Assembly: GCF_900074925.1 (NCBI RefSeq)
Contig: NW_019716259.1
Coordinates: forward strand, 73,010-137,009
Direction: 5' to 3'
Length of the DNA: 64,000 nt
Source: Ramularia collo-cygni
Taxonomy: Eukaryota > Ascomycota > Dothideomycetes > Mycosphaerellales > Mycosphaerellaceae
A program made the position numbers and the translations under genes. Position 1 is the first letter of the stretch; each line of letters starts with the position of its first letter. Below are positions 39,058-48,990 of the stretch, piece after piece. The notes under the pieces are model-generated. The model saw only the letters and a program-made list of their open reading frames with translations. It was not told where the DNA came from and ran no database searches.

Positions 39058-41169
39058 ATGTCGGACGCCGAGTCACTTGGTGCTTCGTCCGCCAGCCTCA
39101 AGCATGCCTCGACTCAATCGACGATACATTTCGACTCGACAACAATTTTCGATACCCCACTACGGAAGCCTTTGAGGATAAATCCGTTCAAAGCCGTCTT
39201 TAATGTATCAGTGGCATTCGGTCTCATTGGGGCACTTATCGCAGGTTATGTGATAGGGCTAAGGATTTTTGATCTTGGTGTTACATCCATTGGTTTATAC
39301 GGGACGATACTACTTTCCGAATACTTTGTCCAGCTCGCCTGCGCTGTATACAACCGCTTTGATGTGAATCGAATTTCGAACCGGACGAAGGAAACATTGG
39401 TGCGCGATCCGGAGAAAGGAGTCGAATCCGTATCTGGCCTCTGCAACCCCGGTAGTGAGGTATCAATCGCTGTTGTCGGCTACCGCGAGGACGAGCAAGC
39501 ATGGCGGCAATGCCTCCGCAGCGTTCAAACGCAGACACTCAAGCCTAAATGCATCATCGGTGTGGTTGATGGCAACGAAGAGCCAGATTTGAACATGGCA
39601 GAAGCCTTCGTTAGCGAGTTGGAACCACTCAACGCACCGCTGCTACACCTACCCGTATTGCTATCTAGCATACACCGCGATACCTACCTCAAGAACATCC
39701 CCGTCGACAGGAGATCCTTCATTGTCAAAGCCGGGCATACGCTCACCGGTCGTAGTCGTCCCGGTCATCGGCTGGCACTATCTCATGCCAGAGATGCTGT
39801 CATGAAGCAAGTTGCCGAATGGGATACCAAGTGGAACATTAGCAGCCTTGAAGCAGTTTGCTTCAGTCAACCCCATGGTCATAAACGAACAGCCATGTTC
39901 ACGGCTTTCGCGATGAGTCTGTACGCCTTGCGTACGAGAGATGCCATATTTACTACGGATTCCGATACCATANTCCAGAGTAACGGCATCGACGAGATGC
40001 TCACACTCCTCCGATCTTCCCCCGAGATTGGCGGAGTGACTGCAGATGTCAAAATCTGGAACCGCGCCGAGGGACTACTTACCCGGCTTTGTGCAGCGCG
40101 GTACTGGTTTGCCTTCAACATTGAGCGAGCATGCCAATCCACATGGCGCTGCGTGGGTTGTCTTTCAGGCCCTATGAGCATGTACCGTTCTTCCGATCTA
40201 GAGACGATCCTCGGTCCCTGGAATTTACAGACATTCGGCGGCAAGGAGACCACATTTGGCGATGACCGTCATTTGACAAACCAGCTGTTGGCTCATGGGT
40301 TGAAGACACGCTATACCCACCGTACGTGGTGCGACAGCGAGTCTCCGACAACGTTCGTGCGTTGGGTCGCTCAGCAGACAAGATGGAGCAAAAGTTTCTT
40401 CAGAGAGGCATTTTGGTTCCCCGCTAGCTTTGCCTACCAGTCTCCTTGGATGCTGCTAGAGATGACCATCCAGACACTCTATCCATTCATTCTGGTAGCG
40501 ACTGTATTCCACATGCTGTTCGACACTTCGGATCTGAGCAAATGGCGCCCGTTGATCTGGCTTGTCACAATGTTCGGCATCGCACTTTTCAAATCCATCA
40601 TGGCGCTTCTTATCTGTCAGGACCCGTGGCTGCTCCTCTTCGCTTGCTACGGTGTGATTTACTTCTTTGGACTGCTACCATCCAAGATCTGGGCCTTGTT
40701 CACCATGAATCAGACAGGCTGGGGGACCTCGGCGCGCTCTTCTACGGAGCGGAAGCGTGGCCAATCCTTTTTGCAGCGCTCATTCCACGTCGGCCATCTG
40801 GTTGTTTGGTACACTGCGATATTCGTCGGCGTTGGCTTCTTTGTCTACAGGCTGTTTGACAACGCCCTCATGTTCCTCATTGGTATTTTTGCTCTACTAA
40901 TATCAGTGCTCCTTTACTGGGATAGCTCCGTGTTTGGCGTGTACAAGGAGAAAGTGGTGGGGTGGCTGAGGAGGAAGAAGTCTGTCTCCGAAGACAATTC
41001 TGCACCTTTTGTGGCCGATGAATCAAAGCTTCCCAAAAAGCCTCAACCGAGCTTGAAGTCCTCCAACAACAAGGACCAGCTCACCAGCGTTGATGTCGAG
41101 GTCACTCCATCTGTTGGAGATACGATAGCCGGAGTCAGGTACCCTGCGAAAGCTGCTTGTCCTCCGTGA
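39058..41169 (+). CDS. Family 2 glycosyltransferase, fungal hyphal-growth GT2 type (hyaluronan/chitin synthase-like)
   Basis: A single exon of 703 aa from the ATG at 39058. Membrane helices flank the catalytic domain: two near residues 45-110 and about six after residue 460. Catalytic signatures of processive GT2 enzymes are complete: VAVVGYRED-like start (SIAVVGYREDE), TTDSDT (Asp301 and Asp303), FGGKETTFGDDRHLTN (Asp402-Asp403) and QQTRW (residues 439-443). This matches the plasma-membrane GT2 group of filamentous fungi related to Zymoseptoria tritici GT2, needed for hyphal extension on solid surfaces. It likely makes an extracellular or cell-wall polysaccharide, but the sugar is not determined by the sequence. 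The C-terminal 70 residues are Ser/Lys-rich and cytosolic. One N falls just after the DxD motif. Confidence 0.92.
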   Translation: MSDAESLGASSASLKHASTQSTIHFDSTTIFDTPLRKPLRINPFKAVFNVSVAFGLIGALIAGYVIGLRIFDLGVTSIGLYGTILLSEYFVQLACAVYNRFDVNRISNRTKETLVRDPEKGVESVSGLCNPGSEVSIAVVGYREDEQAWRQCLRSVQTQTLKPKCIIGVVDGNEEPDLNMAEAFVSELEPLNAPLLHLPVLLSSIHRDTYLKNIPVDRRSFIVKAGHTLTGRSRPGHRLALSHARDAVMKQVAEWDTKWNISSLEAVCFSQPHGHKRTAMFTAFAMSLYALRTRDAIFTTDSDTIXQSNGIDEMLTLLRSSPEIGGVTADVKIWNRAEGLLTRLCAARYWFAFNIERACQSTWRCVGCLSGPMSMYRSSDLETILGPWNLQTFGGKETTFGDDRHLTNQLLAHGLKTRYTHRTWCDSESPTTFVRWVAQQTRWSKSFFREAFWFPASFAYQSPWMLLEMTIQTLYPFILVATVFHMLFDTSDLSKWRPLIWLVTMFGIALFKSIMALLICQDPWLLLFACYGVIYFFGLLPSKIWALFTMNQTGWGTSARSSTERKRGQSFLQRSFHVGHLVVWYTAIFVGVGFFVYRLFDNALMFLIGIFALLISVLLYWDSSVFGVYKEKVVGWLRRKKSVSEDNSAPFVADESKLPKKPQPSLKSSNNKDQLTSVDVEVTPSVGDTIAGVRYPAKAACPP

Positions 41170-41594
41170 CACTGTCATCCTCTTGCAAGCTCAGCAGAGG
41201 GCCAATCACGTTCACGCTCCTGCGTCTGGGTTGCTTCATTGGAGCAGCGGGGGTCAGACAAAGCCTGAACCTGCTGCCGTGAACTTGGGGAATATCTGAA
41301 AGAGAGCATGCTCCTCGCGNCGAAATTCACCTACACTTGGACTCTTGGTCCATGCATGTAGTCGCTATTTTGTGCAGGCAAAGCTTTCGGCGTGCTCGAG
41401 GAATTCCAAAAAATGAGCTCCAGAAACGCAGCCGGGTGCTGCTTGCGGAGTGGAGAGTGATGCATCTGATTTCGCCTTGTTCCGAGCATTGTAGACACTG
41501 TACAGAAGCGTATATGTGTAAAGATCAATACATTTTGTTTCCACTTCCGTCGAGTTGCGTGGATACTCCAGAGGTGGACCGAATTGGCTAAACC

Positions 41595-42440
41595 AATGCC
41601 CAGAGCGCTACGACATGGACTGAAAGAGGCCGTCTTACTTATTAAGCAGTTCACCTGGGGTTCCCATCTCAACAATAGAGCCGCTGTCCATGGCTAGATG
41701 GATACATCCATGGCGGCGATCAAGAATGACACGCCGATCCAGGTGCGGAGAGGGAGTTACCCGAGACGACCTTAGAGTCCCGTTCATGATCAATGTCCGA
41801 TTCCGCAAGGATCAGATTCCGGACCGTGTCGTGTCGTTCGGGAGCCATGAATCTTGAGAAGCAGAAAGCATAGTGAGCGCTACCGGTGATAGAGCGAATC
41901 CCTTTGGATAGAAGAACTTCACCCAGGATGGCGTGGTGAAGAGTAGATTTGCCACAGCCCACCGGTCCGGCTAGGATTGTCAGGCGGATTTAGGAGAGTG
42001 TAATAAGTGTGATGCTTCGCAGAATGTCTAGCCTCTGGTCTCCCATAAAGGTTGCTTTTTCGATATGTAACCCGTACGGTGTGGCTGGCGTATATGGCCC
42101 AACGCCCTCTTCCGATGTCGCAACGTTTCCTGAATTCTCGTTTCCTGATGAAGTAGATCGCGAATGAGCTCCTCCGTCGAGCAAGGGCAACAAACTCGTT
42201 CCACATCCGTGGTGATCAGCGTCGACGTGACTGTCAGCGAGTGGAATTGCACCCAGGTTGAGTACCTTTGAATACACAGCTGTGACCATGGCGATGGACG
42301 AGGTCGCGGCTACCAATATGGTCATACTCCACAGTACGAGCAAGATCAGCTGGGAAACTACAAGCAGCGTGATAGAACTAGGTTGGAGATATCGCGGGCC
42401 ATCTCGAACGACCTTGACATTACTTATCTCATCGAAGCTG
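41595..42440 (-). pseudogene. Relic of an ABCC-type ABC transporter gene
   Basis: Disconnected pieces of one ABC multidrug-type gene are laid out in order on the minus strand. About 42420-42240 has a membrane segment (SQLILLVLWSMTILVAATSS) and YSKVLNL. A frame change follows to LITTDVERV (about 42230-42190), a typical ABCC intracellular-loop motif. Then comes the start of the first nucleotide-binding domain (about 42060-41990), an in-frame TAA, and LTILAGPVGCGKSTL with an intact Walker A (about 41975-41930). Last is GSIVEMGTPGELLNK, a further TAA, and DGLFQSMS (about 41680-41600), which belongs to the very end of the second nucleotide-binding domain. About 850 bp remain of a gene normally around 4.5 kb. 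It cannot encode a transporter. Confidence 0.78.
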
Positions 42441-42456
42441 ATGAGCCCGGACCGGT

Positions 42457-42512
42457 AGGAGGAGGAAGAGGAAGAGTAGGAGGAGGAGGAGGAGGAGGAG
42501 AGAGGCGGGAGC
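42457..42512 (+). repeat. GGA/GGAGGA purine-rich microsatellite
   Basis: A run of gga and gaa triplets on the plus strand (about 42459-42505), read as poly-Ser on the minus strand. Long (GGA)n runs can form quadruplex structures. It lies immediately upstream of the ABC relic, at one edge of it. Confidence 0.7.
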
Positions 42513-42923
42513 GAGTTGGAAGACGGCCTGCTGTGAAGTCGAAGCAAGAGCCAGCACGTGGTCCGAAAAGATTGTCGGCTTGTGATATGACGCAAGCCAT
42601 CATCAAATACCACCAAGAACCTCCATACGTACATCCATGTACATGTAACTTATGTACGAAGAAGGTAACTCCAGATGAGACATGAGGAGTGGAGAAATGG
42701 AAGCCACCTATTGTATGTTCAAACTCCGAGATCCGAGCATGCCTACCTTATCGCCGCTAGTTCTTTCCGATAACGCCTCTCCGTCGTCCATTCACCACAT
42801 TCGATACGCACAGCACTAAAGCCACCGAAGATGGAGCGGACCAAAGATGCAGGCCGAAGAGCTCGTCATCAAAAGACTCGAATCAAGCGCAGGAGCCGAG
42901 CTCTCAGCTGGTAGCACGAACTT
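42513..42923. other. Upstream region of the GGT gene
   Basis: About 400 bp between the microsatellite and the gamma-glutamyltranspeptidase start. No gene is supported. Confidence 0.4.
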
Positions 42924-44777
42924 ATGCATTTACAATTCTCTCCCCACCTCTTTCTTCTTTTGACCGCAGCCATGAGGGTCTTCGGATTGGCCATCCCGAC
43001 CACAATCTTGCTGTCACAGATTCCCAGCACTTCTGCGTGGACGGTGCCGAGCTATGATGCAGACCAGAACAAGCTGGGAGCTGTGGCCTCCGAAAGCGCA
43101 GTTTGTACCGATGTTGGAATCGATACGTTGAAGGCTGGAGGAANTGCTGCCGATAGTATGGTTGCGACGGTGTTGTGTGTGGGAGTGGTTGGAATGTATC
43201 ATTCGTAAGCCCATCACTCTACTCGTGGGACAGTGATCTGTTGCTAACGCCCTGAGTAGAGGCATTGGTGGAGGCGGTTTCATGCTCGTTCGAAGCGGAA
43301 ATGGCAGTACGTAATTCACACTCCGTCTAAGAGGGCTTGTCTTAACGTCGAGACAGGCTATGAGTTCATTGATTTCAGAGAAACTGCTCCTTCTGCGGCA
43401 TTCGAGGACATGTATAAGAACAACTCCGACGCTAGCTTGAACGGCGGGTTGGCAAGTGGTGTGCCCGGTGAGCTCCGTGGTTTGGCCCATCTCCACGCTC
43501 AATATGGTAGTCTGCCATGGAAGGATCTCGTGCTCCCGGCAGTCAAATTGGCGAGAGATGGNGTACCCGTGACTGCAGATCTGATTAGGTACATGGATTC
43601 CGCGACGACATCAAACAACTTTCTGGTGGAAGATCCCAACTGGGCACTAGACTTTGCTCCGAATGGTACACGCCTGGGATTGGGAGATACGATCACCCGC
43701 AAGAGATTCGCTGCAACACTGGGGACCATTGCAGAGCAAGGCGTGGACGCATTTTACACTGGACCCATTGCTCATACGACCATAAATACGTTGCAGGCGA
43801 GCAACGGAACTATGACGCTGGAGGATCTCGCCAATTACACCATTGCCATTAGAGAGCCGATGAACATCACCTACCGCGGATACAAGATCCACGGCTGCAG
43901 TGCTCCATCATCTGGGGCCGTTGGACTTTCAATAATGAAGATCATTGAGGGCTATCCGACCATCGGCCAAGCAGCAACCGTCAACGAAAGCACCCATATT
44001 TTCGACGAAGCGCTGAGGTTCGCGTACGGCCAGCGCAGCAATCTCGGTGACCCTCTTTTTGTCAAAGATATGGACCTCTACCAAGATGAGATGCTCAGCG
44101 AGAAAACCGTAGCTGCTGTTCGAGCGAAGATCAATCCAGACCACACTTGGAACACCAGCGTGTACGATCCGTCCGGATTCGAGTCATTGGAGACGCCAGG
44201 TACAAGTGCAGTGGTGGTAAGCGATGCCAGTGGCCTATCGATAGCCCTCACAACCACAATAAACACCCTGTTCGGCTCGAAAGTCATGGTCCCGGAGACT
44301 GGAATCATCATGAACAACGAGATGAATGATTTCAGCATTCCGGGAGTCAGCAATGCCTTTGGCTACATTGCATCACCGAGTAACTACGTCCGGCCAGGCA
44401 AGCGACCGCTCAGCTCTATAACCCCAACGATTGTGGAGAATGCCGATGGATCCGTATATTTCGTTGCGGCCGGAGCAGGCGGCAGCAGGATCATTACGAG
44501 CACAGTCCAGCAGCTCTGGTATGTGTTGGATCAGAACGCCACGTCGGCCGAGGCTTTGGCAAAACCTAGGCTGCATGATCAACTCATTCCGAATGTTGTT
44601 CAGGTAGAGTGGTCATACAACAACGCTACGACGGCGTTTTTGAAGGAGCGTGGACATAATGTGACCTGGGTCGAAACTGCTCCCAGCACGTCCCATCAGT
44701 TGAGGCGTCTTGCAAACGGAACCTTTGAAGCTGCCAGCGAGCCAAGGCAAGTCAACAGCGGAGCGCGAGTTGTATGA
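42924..44777 (+). CDS. Gamma-glutamyltranspeptidase (glutathione hydrolase)
   Basis: Three exons: 42924-43204, 43260-43306 and 43357-44777, giving 582 aa (1749 nt in frame). The introns are 55 and 50 nt (GTAAGC/GAGTAG with CTAAC; GTACGT/GACAG with CTTAAC). The N-terminus is hydrophobic (signal or anchor; a second ATG at 42972 is possible). Family motifs: VASESAVCTDVGIDTLKAGG, GIGGGGFMLVR, IDFRETAPSAA, GVPGELRGL, the nucleophile region PGTSAVVVSDASG with Thr392, TTTINTLFGSKV, NNEMNDFSIPG, and GAGGSRIITSTVQ. The enzyme is made as one chain that cleaves itself before the Thr. It cleaves gamma-glutamyl bonds of glutathione and conjugates outside the plasma membrane or in the vacuole. Many NxT/S sequons fit secretion. 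Confidence 0.95.
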
Positions 44778-45349
44778 AGGGCACGAAGTGTATGTCGGGG
44801 TGAATATGAGTGGGAGAGCAGCCGTTCTGATAGAAGCATGCATGACTTGAACTTGTAGTTCTTGTGGTGCCGTTTCTTGCGGCGCTGGCTGAAGTCGTCC
44901 GCATCCTGTAGCTGATCCGACGTTCTGCAGTCACAACGACTGAACTAATCTCTTGACGATGCTTGTTCTTCTCGTAGATGAATCTTATCCTCGCTAGCAA
45001 TGGGCATCGTAAGCAGAGAGGCAATATTNGGACGGGAGTGAGACCAACGCTTGGGAGGTGAGGTCAAGCATCTCAAAGCTTGTTCTATCGCTCTTGCCAA
45101 AGCTACAGTACTCAAAGCTTAGACTATCGCAAGACACTACGTCGATGCGACTAGCCTCACGATGCTCATCATCCACACGCGTAAAATCTGTATGCTGTCC
45201 GCCNAGAGCATGCCTCAATCAGTCTTGATTCATCAGAGGTATCAACGGCTGGGCCATACGCCCGCCATGCGCCTTAACGCCTTGCCGTGTCGTGCCATGC
45301 AATGCGCGTGCTGCGCCCACTAATATACACCGCTCCAGCTCGCGTTCAT
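44778..45349. other. Intergenic, convergent gene ends
   Basis: About 570 bp lie between the GGT stop and the 3' end of the beta-3 proteasome gene. A pair of inexact repeats (catctcaaagcttgttctatcg and tactcaaagcttagactatcg) is found at about 45070 and 45110. No gene is supported. Confidence 0.4.
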
Positions 45350-46102
45350 CTAATCCTGTCGTCCCTTCAATAGACGCTTGGTAACCTTGTCCTTTTCGAT
45401 GATGTACACATGAGCTCCCCACCCGGAAAGGGCGTCACGATCGACGGCGTTGAGAAGCGCTTGGGAAATGGTTTCGAAGAGATCCTCGGGGCCAAGATCA
45501 GGCTCCCAGAGACCCTCACAGGTACCGAAGAGTTGGTCGGAGGCGGTACCAGAGACGATGAAGTCCTTGGCGAAGTCGATGCAGCCGATGCTGTCGAAGC
45601 TAGAGAGGAAGAGCGTCAGTGTCTCGTGGTCTCGGTGTGGTGTAAGAAAGATGTGTCATGCACTCACCCGCAGATGAAAGGCTTCCCTGTCGTGCCATTG
45701 ATACCCGCGACAACGGGACTCACAAACCATGGTCCAAAGCGACGCTCGTACAAGCTCGAACTGACGAGGTTGGCAAATGTCTGAGGGCTGATGTCGCGCT
45801 CCTCGCGCAGACGGTACATGTTGACCTTGTATCTGAACAGCTCCGAGACAGTGCTGACATCCGTTGCCAGACCCGTGAGGCCGAGGTAGGTGCTTGTGCC
45901 GTAGGGAAAGATCTTGGGGAAGTTGTTGCTGACTGTGAGTGCTTGCAGACCGAGTCGCAGGTCACATGCGATGGCCACGCAGTCCTTGCCCACCATTGCC
46001 ACGCAGGCGCCGCCGTCTGAATGATGTGGTTAGAATGNTATTCATCTTCTTAATGTGGCCCCCATGTGAAGCCCACGTACTGATGGCGAAAGGCGAGGAC
46101 AT
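45350..46102 (-). CDS. PUP3: 20S proteasome subunit beta-3 (PUP3)
   Basis: Three exons: 46102-46081, 46016-45668 and 45599-45350, giving 206 aa, the expected length. Intron 1 (64 nt, GTACGT, TTCTAACC, ATTCAG) follows MSSPFAI; intron 2 (68 nt, GTGAGT ... CTCTAG) splits a Gly codon in KPFICGFDSIGC. Family signatures are GGACVAMVGKDCVAIACDLRLG, GLTGLATDVSTVSELFRYKVN, LVSSSLYERRFGPWFVSPVVAGI and DFIVSGTASDQLFGTCE, ending KGRQD. It is a non-catalytic beta-ring subunit in cytosol and nucleus. It is the second proteasome beta gene of this window, 21 kb from beta-7, and is also head-to-head with an essential-type gene. Confidence 0.96.
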
Positions 46103-46411
46103 GATTCCGGTGTTTCGTAGATCTTTTCGAAGATTTNGTGATGCGTTGACGTTCTCAGCGGGTATTCAATTGACGCGGCGGTGATTCAATTGTTGTTTGG
46201 AGGATGATTGTTGGAGGCAGAGTAGTGGGCGATGATGATCATGCGTTGTCTGGAAGTGGTCGTTGGATAGCTGCACTGCAGGCAGGTACGTTGACGCGGA
46301 GCTCGCTCTAGCGCCGTTTCTCGGAAATCCGCCGCCTCCATCTTCAATGTCACGCTTCTGATGATCATCATTCCCATTCCCCTTCGGACTTGACATATCA
46401 CGACGACGGCT
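46103..46411. promoter_or_regulatory. Shared divergent promoter, beta-3 proteasome / mL59
   Basis: 309 bp lie between the start codons of PUP3 (minus) and the mitoribosomal gene (plus). No GGTGGCAAA-type proteasome element was seen. An inexact inverted repeat (gacgcggcggtgattcaattg flanked by ggtattcaattgacg) at 46163-46195 is present. Confidence 0.5.
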
Positions 46412-47020
46412 ATGGAGCGACACGTCCAGCTGGCTCAGAAGCTCCATCCACGCCTTTTGCGTTTCTTTACCAAGTTTCCACCGCCGCAGATCTCCGCAGC
46501 TTCGCGAATGGCCACAGCGCAGAGCAGCCCAGCGGAAACAGCGACAGCAAGTGTGACCACCACCTCGACGACATCCTCCTCCGATCCCAACATTGGCGCT
46601 GCTTCAACAACAGTCTCTCTTTCACCTTCCGAATCGGACACCGCACATTCAGCCACGGAACTGAAGTCGTCACGAAATCCTTTCCTCCCACACAAAAACC
46701 CACGTACAGGCATCTGGCACGGACCCGCCATATCCCTCAGACGGCAAGCGGAGCTATTCAAGCTGGCATCAGAATACAAGGTCCTACCGCTGATGCCTGT
46801 CTCGCTAAAGCACCCAGAGATCAGAGAGCAGAAGCGAATTGAGAACGGTCTACGAGTGCAGGGTACANGTGTGGGCAAGAAGGTCAAGGGAAAGCTTTGG
46901 GAAAGGCAACTGAGAGGTAAATTGGAAGAGAGGAGGAAGGCGATGGAAAACATGCCCGAGATGATCCGCGAATGGAAGGAGCGGGGACATGGACGTGGAT
47001 GGAAGAAGTGGCCGAAATAA
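46412..47020 (+). CDS. MRPL25: Mitochondrial large ribosomal subunit protein mL59 (MRPL25)
   Basis: A single exon of 202 aa. The N-terminus MERHVQLAQKLHPRLLRFFTKFPPPQ is basic and amphipathic, typical of a mitochondrial presequence region, and its LHPRLLRFFTKFPPP matches fungal mL59. After a Ser/Thr-rich stretch, the conserved part reads NPFLPHKNPRTGIWHGPAISLRRQAELFKLASEYKVLPLMP, followed by a lysine-rich helix (VKGKLWERQLRGKLEERRKAMENM) and MIREWKERGHGRGWKKWPK. The protein is a structural component of the fungal mitoribosome large subunit. One N lies at codon 153. Confidence 0.9.
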   Translation: MERHVQLAQKLHPRLLRFFTKFPPPQISAASRMATAQSSPAETATASVTTTSTTSSSDPNIGAASTTVSLSPSESDTAHSATELKSSRNPFLPHKNPRTGIWHGPAISLRRQAELFKLASEYKVLPLMPVSLKHPEIREQKRIENGLRVQGTXVGKKVKGKLWERQLRGKLEERRKAMENMPEMIREWKERGHGRGWKKWPK

Positions 47021-48740
47021 TAGGGAGTCATGTGCNGCGAGGCTGGGCATCGGAGTGATGGCATTGTTGGTCTGTGATCACACAGCGGGCATATGGAATG
47101 GTTTTCCACACGAATTGTGTTTGTAAGGGATGGGTATTACGTGTGGCTCGCCGCACTGCTACTTCCACAACTGGCGCTGTACACAACAGCTCAATTCTCG
47201 CTTCCGACAAGCAACTGTACAAATTCGCGAATGCTCTCCGCTCACATGCTGATCTCGGTGCGATTCCCACGCAGCAGACGAGCCTTTTGTCGTCCTGGGC
47301 GCATAAGAACGTTCGAACGGGAACACCTTACTCACCTCGGGCAGTGCCTGGTTGGTCACAAATCCGCTAATGCGCAGCTTTTCATGATAGCCAGGCCATT
47401 GATAGGTTCATTGATGCTGGTAAGGATAAATCCACATTTCACCTCGACGGATACATCCGGAGTGCGAAGACTACCTACTTACGTTCATGCCACCTCGAGA
47501 CGAACACACACCAGCAGGAAGACTGATTCGACAGAGCACAATACACGCTACTGGGTGTGCAATTCCGCTGCGAGATCTTCGCCTTCGAACNTGGTCGTAC
47601 CATGCTACATGACTCACGGAGCCAAGATCTTTGCAACAGCACGATACATATGGAAGCCTACGACGAATGACAACAGATTTAATTACCATCGGCGACATTC
47701 GGCTTCTTCAGAATTCAAGACAAGCGCTTGGCTCTACCAGTTCCAAGCCACCCATTGGACTCTACCAGTCCCAAGATGACGGAGATGATATCTGGTCGTG
47801 TTATAAACCAAAGATCAGGCAAGGGGACCGCCATTCGCTGCTTCGAGGTAAACACTAATGGGTGTTGGATGCCGTGCGCTATATATGCAGGAATCAGAGG
47901 ACACCCAAGATTCCCTACACTCTACCCGCCACGCCATACTTTATTAGATCCTGGAGATGTGACTACCGGACCCAATGTCTTTGGAAGCTGTGGTCAACTA
48001 AGACTTTCGCCATGCAGCGTCCCGCGTCCGCTTCAACGTGTGACATCCTCTAGGCTGAGACACAATCTACCAAGATCCGTCCGAATGGTAATGACGGGAC
48101 GTACTCGTTCCGTCAGGACCGCTTCTGCTTGGAGGCTTGTGAGAGTTGGCATTGCAACGCTTGACATATTGTATTGTTGGCCTTGTTGTCTCGAATCCGC
48201 ATGGACCAGTCCCGTATCGCTTTTCTACATTGCTAGCCAGAGCTCAATCCCACCACCGCTACTCATACCACCATCCGGGACCGCCCCATACGCTTCGTGG
48301 AGCTGCGATCTAGTCGTCTTCCCAAGTCGAGGCTGCTTCTCTCAGTTGCACAACGGACCTTCACGTACACCCACAATGATGTCTGGTGCTCCCATAAGAT
48401 TTCGCTTGATTGGACGATCCTTGGCCAACGCTAGGATCTGTTCAAGAGATAGGAGAGAGGTCCGCTAGATTGATTTGGTACTTGAGTACGGGCCGAGAGT
48501 ATTTGATGTAGTTCTGCCGCTAGATGTGCGTCGAGTGAATAATGCCATCGCTTTCTAGTCTGGGCTGAATCCAGACTGGACAGGGCAATACTAGCACCGT
48601 GTTCGTCAGACATGTAGTCTCTCCTGACTGTGCCTGATGATCAATGTTCTTCAGATAGAATAGACTGTCTACACTCAACTGCATCAGCTTAGGGAGTATT
48701 ATATACCAATTGACGCGCATGATGCACACGATTGCCGAGG

Positions 48741-48771
48741 GTTTTAAGAGAAACGGATAGTCTCTTAAAAC
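48741..48771. repeat. Perfect 11-bp inverted repeat, 9-nt loop
   Basis: The arms are gttttaagaga (48741-48751) and tctcttaaaac (48761-48771) with the loop aacggatag. It could fold as a strong hairpin in either DNA strand or in RNA. No gene end is known beside it. Confidence 0.75.
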
Positions 48772-48960
48772 GCGCCCATACTCTACAGGCATGTTGATAG
48801 CTCGATGAACACGCACTGCTATCATCTTACTGATTAGATATTGACGCTCGCTGGGTAGCTGCAAGTGACAAAGCGGCGACCAAAGCCAGTACTCGCAGGT
48901 CTGGTATCTGCGAGGCTGGGTGACGGCAAGAGGATGTAGGACATGAGAGTCTTGTGTAAA

Positions 48961-48990
48961 TGAAGTATGTGGTGTCGGTGTCATACTTCA
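48961..48990. repeat. Perfect 9-bp inverted repeat, 12-nt loop
   Basis: The arms are tgaagtatg (48961-48969) and catacttca (48982-48990). It lies 190 bp from the other hairpin. Function unknown. Confidence 0.65.
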
